64,000 bases of DNA. It comes from Kudoa neothunni. Lineage: Eukaryota; Cnidaria. The notes under the pieces were generated by a model. That model did not search any database and was not told where the DNA came from. It saw only the letters and a list, made by a program, of their open reading frames with translations. The stretch lies in the NCBI GenBank assembly GCA_964304625.1, contig OZ199838.1, positions 3,286,001-3,350,000 of the forward strand. Direction: 5' to 3'. Positions 62,001 through 64,000 of this stretch are shown here, piece by piece (within the stretch, counting starts at the first letter, position 1; the number at the start of each line of letters is the position of its first letter). The position numbers and the translations under genes were made by a program.

Positions 62001-62738
62001 TTAAGAGCAGAGACAATTTGTGACAAACTCATCCAGGAAATATTATGCAAATTCGGTAAGCCTAGACGTATACACAGCGACAATGGTAGGAACTTCGTTT
62101 CAAATATTATCGTACAAATCTGCCGTGATCTCAACATCGAGCTATCCCATACTACACCATACCATCCTCAGGGCAATGGCGCCGTGGAGCGTTTCAACCG
62201 AACTCTTAAGCATATGCTACTGAAGCTCGACGAACCCAATTTATGGGACATCCATCTCCAAATGTTAGTGAACCATTATAATAATCATACCAATGAATCA
62301 ACTGGTTTTTCTCCCTTTCAACTTATCTACGGTAAAAAACCCAACTTTGTTCTCACACCCATTCTGCCCAATGATAACATGAACAATTCTCCTACCACTC
62401 TGTCATACCTAAAAAATCTCAAACGTGAACTTTCACGCACACATGCAATTGCACTCAAAAGCCTAACCAATTCATCATCCAAAAACTCAAGAAACTACAA
62501 CAATGCAAGTCCTCCTAAACCCATCCAAGTCCAATCTAGTGTTGTTTACAAAAACCCAGCTACCAATAAGTGGTCAGGACCTTACGTAGTCCTTAAAAGA
62601 CATGGACCCTCCACTTATACAATTAGTATTGACAATCTCCCAACTACTGTCCACAGAAACAACATCAAATCATATATGTCCCGATCTTCCCAAGGGGGGA
62701 ATGTAACGTATGACACGCGTCAACCGGATTTAGATTAG
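58983..62738 (+). CDS. gag-pol polyprotein of the gypsy element
   Basis: A single frame of 1251 codons. Domain order: gag-like region (about 1-200); two CCHC knuckles (about 210-245); aspartic protease with LIDTGSS (about 293); reverse transcriptase with FCVDYRKLN (about 462) and YLDDILIYS (about 562); RNase H with TDAS (about 709). The integrase follows, with its zinc-binding part (about 905-940), the D, D, E core (WDIIGPF about 971, HSDNGRNF about 1030, VERFNR about 1067) and a GPY/F module (GPYVV about 1198). This protease-RT-RH-IN order is that of Ty3/gypsy. Gag and pol are fused in one frame. The start codon lies in the 5' LTR and the stop codon in the 3' LTR. Two knuckles are found in mag-like lineages, but the clade is not certain. 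Confidence 0.95.
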   Translation: MASPIDSATNSTVTSGDRGVDSVKPPPLKKFTGAADNFAKFHRSFMLLALASNWNDLDKARNFPLYLGDTILDLIETNGINMYRPTRDTFNLMVELLNNTYRPITSSALSLQSFYSSTWDNVTPFAEFCFGVNNLLRKALPSIDEDTARTLVMDQCTKSLPEYIKRIIVASKPQALPELIQSVEEQLNIPNHTAAASYGERKSKYKKRSCKKCGSNNHSTKECKGFAICKTCHKRGHLSYICNSKHTNNINCINFNESVSDEANYSCFVSSAQFDLSKNFTIPIEIGTRVATALIDTGSSISIIRHGFDVEMHPDKISLTSAGGKQMETIGTSIVEFSLNGKVFKWRMVVCHNLVTDCILGRDFLSAHAALITCQNGSITLPAVRGNTCSIAPKQDHAKVPPYCFKFADNPFHISTRKIPFALSPIFKEQIDNMLNDGVIRKSNSPYSSPVLLVKKRNNEYRFCVDYRKLNSQIVSEQFPIPLLHDIISTLSSATYFSKIDLKSGFWQIPLHENCKYATAFSTPFGHYEFNVLPFGLVTAPSAFQRAMTETLNDYIGKFCHVYLDDILIYSSSSNEHDEHLKLIMKRLTEFNWKPNTKKCIYKVTSIKYLGFVISKDGITPDPDRIKSVADIPIPNTPKRLQSFIGFANYYRDLIPNFASIAQPLYNAISTKPFELSTEAINRISNIKHLLTSSPLLSLPNLNKNFTISTDASDTAIASVLYQEVNGKKHVIRYASRILNKSEINYSTFEKEALALVHALKTFHQYVYGKRTKVWTDHNPLTHLKTIKDSHGRISRWLLFLQNYDLEIVYKRGPDNVDADFLSRTPCESNAISVHFLSLPVDKWISAQKEDITISSIAKSIEQNKYKGKRVYRFKDGLLVRTLKAENREINQLFIPLQMRAKILDRFHDQSGHPGFFKTFSMLRDNAFWPGYEIETRNYVRSCKTCQLNPWSSEKSNLIPLKATFPFQLMEWDIIGPFNRTDNLNRYILCCVDLFTKFAIAIPLADLRAETICDKLIQEILCKFGKPRRIHSDNGRNFVSNIIVQICRDLNIELSHTTPYHPQGNGAVERFNRTLKHMLLKLDEPNLWDIHLQMLVNHYNNHTNESTGFSPFQLIYGKKPNFVLTPILPNDNMNNSPTTLSYLKNLKRELSRTHAIALKSLTNSSSKNSRNYNNASPPKPIQVQSSVVYKNPATNKWSGPYVVLKRHGPSTYTISIDNLPTTVHRNNIKSYMSRSSQGGNVTYDTRQPDLD

Positions 62739-62818
62739 TGATATCTAGGTAGATTACTTTTCGAGTATATTTTATCATGGCTTCTCCTATCGACAGCGCA
62801 ACTAACTCCACCGTTACA
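62702..62818 (+). repeat. 3' LTR, 117 bp
   Basis: Identical to 58908-59024. The polyprotein frame ends inside it at 62738. Confidence 0.95.
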
Positions 62819-64000
62819 GTTTATTACAGAATAAATATAATGCAATTTCATATTTGTTGTCTTAGAAACACACATTAATGATTTTATTAATGGCATTATT
62901 ATTTTATTCGGAAGTTTAGAATGTTTCGTCAATCATTCGAAATTAACCATCAACGTCAAATTATAAAATCTCAGTTAGGTTTTATTGAAAATTTCCACAA
63001 TTTTTTTTTATTTGAAATCTCATTTTCTTTCGTTATAATTAAGTTCTCGGTTTGATCATCTAATTATACGATTAATACAGAAAACCGCCCCAAGATTATC
63101 CTTAATTTTAAATTCCACTTTATTTTCAAAAGATTAATATTTCAAAACTATTTTACGCAAAATGTAATCCCATAATTAATTTTTGTAAGACAAAAATTTA
63201 TGAATATTTAATAAGTTTTCTAATATGTGAAATATATTATTTTTATGCCAAATTAATTAATTTATTTATTTATTAATTACGACTGGATTTGCTTGTTGTT
63301 TGAAAGTATATGATCGTAAATATCATTTAACTAATATTTATTTTGGACATCGCCTTTATTTTATAAAACCGCTAGGAAGTCTACTCCATGACCTTACGTA
63401 ATTCGATGATAAATGTGTTAAACAAAGCTAATAACGTTTTTGAACAAAATGATCTATATTAAAATGTTTTAGCTAACCTGGGGGCGTAAGGAACATTTAT
63501 TTTTAAGGATGATAATCTTTTTAACGTGATTTAAAAAATTAAGTTACAAATCCTTTAAAATTTGAAAAAATTTTACGAGGATGTATTCCATTAGCTTGCG
63601 AAGGATATTCTGTGGAAAATCATTTACTTACTTAAAACATCTTGAATTTTTGATGTACTCTATGATAAGAAAATGAATTTTACCCTCTCATGGAACCAAT
63701 CTTAATCATAGAATGGTTACACCATTATTATAATACACTCATGAATTTAAAATTCGATTCGTTCTGATTTTTCTAAAAAGCATTTCACCCATTTTTATTT
63801 AACACAACTTTTGTATATTATCGTGTTACGTATGGGAATTATACCTGAGAAGTCAAATGGCAACTTGTAGAACTCCCAAATATTTTAATGCACACTTATA
63901 GATGTAATTTAATATTCCTACCCTAAAATAAAATCTTTAAATTCGAAGATATAACTCAATTCCACAGGAATCTTCGATGAATATGTGCATAGCGTATAAT
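62819..64000. other. AT-rich spacer at the right edge
   Basis: No coding exon, RNA gene or repeat recognised. Confidence 0.4.

Larger units (their letters stand above)
58908..62818 (+). mobile_element. Ty3/gypsy LTR retrotransposon, looks whole
   Basis: A 3911-bp element bounded by two identical 117-bp LTRs (TGTAAC to GTTACA) and a 5-bp target duplication GTTTA (58903-58907 and 62819-62823). A purine run AAGGGGGGAA (62692-62701) precedes the 3' LTR. One long frame holds all the gag and pol domains. Identical LTRs and the GC-richer composition against the host point to a recent insertion. Confidence 0.96.

Overview
The window is AT-rich animal DNA, roughly 70% A+T outside the one LTR element. 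Its recognisable genes (RNF19-like, GUF1, ZCCHC10, ARFGEF3/BIG3-like, BUD13, LAPTM4-like) are eukaryotic, several of them metazoan. They are cut by very short GT-AG introns, mostly 31 to 72 nt. Sequence divergence, tiny introns and tight gene pairs next to transposon-filled spacers suggest a small, fast-evolving invertebrate, possibly a reduced parasite such as an orthonectid or myxozoan. The species cannot be fixed from this sequence. There are no bacterial operons, CRISPR arrays, rRNA genes or intact tRNA genes.

Layout. 1-1616 (minus) is the 5' part of an RBR ubiquitin ligase. 2787-5350 is a long-TIR, MULE-like DNA transposon with a hAT MITE inside it. 7112-10078 (minus) is GUF1, head-to-head over 43 bp with ZCCHC10 (10122-10644, plus). 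11466-11640 may encode a 47-aa single-pass peptide. 14751-24652 (plus) is a many-exon ARFGEF3/BIG3-like gene. After an assembly gap (26039-26439) come an OB-fold/zinc-ribbon candidate (27920-28561, plus) and, tail to tail, BUD13 (28632-29447, minus). A piggyBac remnant (about 30757-32578), an unidentified multi-exon gene (33357-34711, minus), a pogo-type MITE and a non-autonomous hAT follow.

From 41 kb on there are two non-autonomous Helitrons (41195-42834 and 46693-47396). They sit either side of a ten-exon gene for a type I membrane protein built of repeated cysteine-bearing, FN3-like modules (43234-46250). Then come two tandem LAPTM4-like genes on the minus strand (48335-49071 and 53326 to about 54076). 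They are separated by a decayed ZBED5-type hAT transposon (49913-53099), which itself carries a tRNA-derived SINE with perfect 13-bp target duplications. A second, older SINE copy lies at 55111-55606. The right end holds a whole-looking Ty3/gypsy element (58908-62818) with identical 117-bp LTRs and a 5-bp target duplication.

No shared pathway links the host genes. The themes are membrane trafficking (ARFGEF3-like, LAPTM4-like), ubiquitin signalling (RNF19-like, plus PY motifs in the LAPTM4 tails that usually recruit NEDD4 ligases), RNA processing (BUD13, ZCCHC10) and mitochondrial translation (GUF1). The spacers are a record of successive transposon insertions: MULE, hAT, piggyBac, pogo-type, Helitron, SINE and gypsy.
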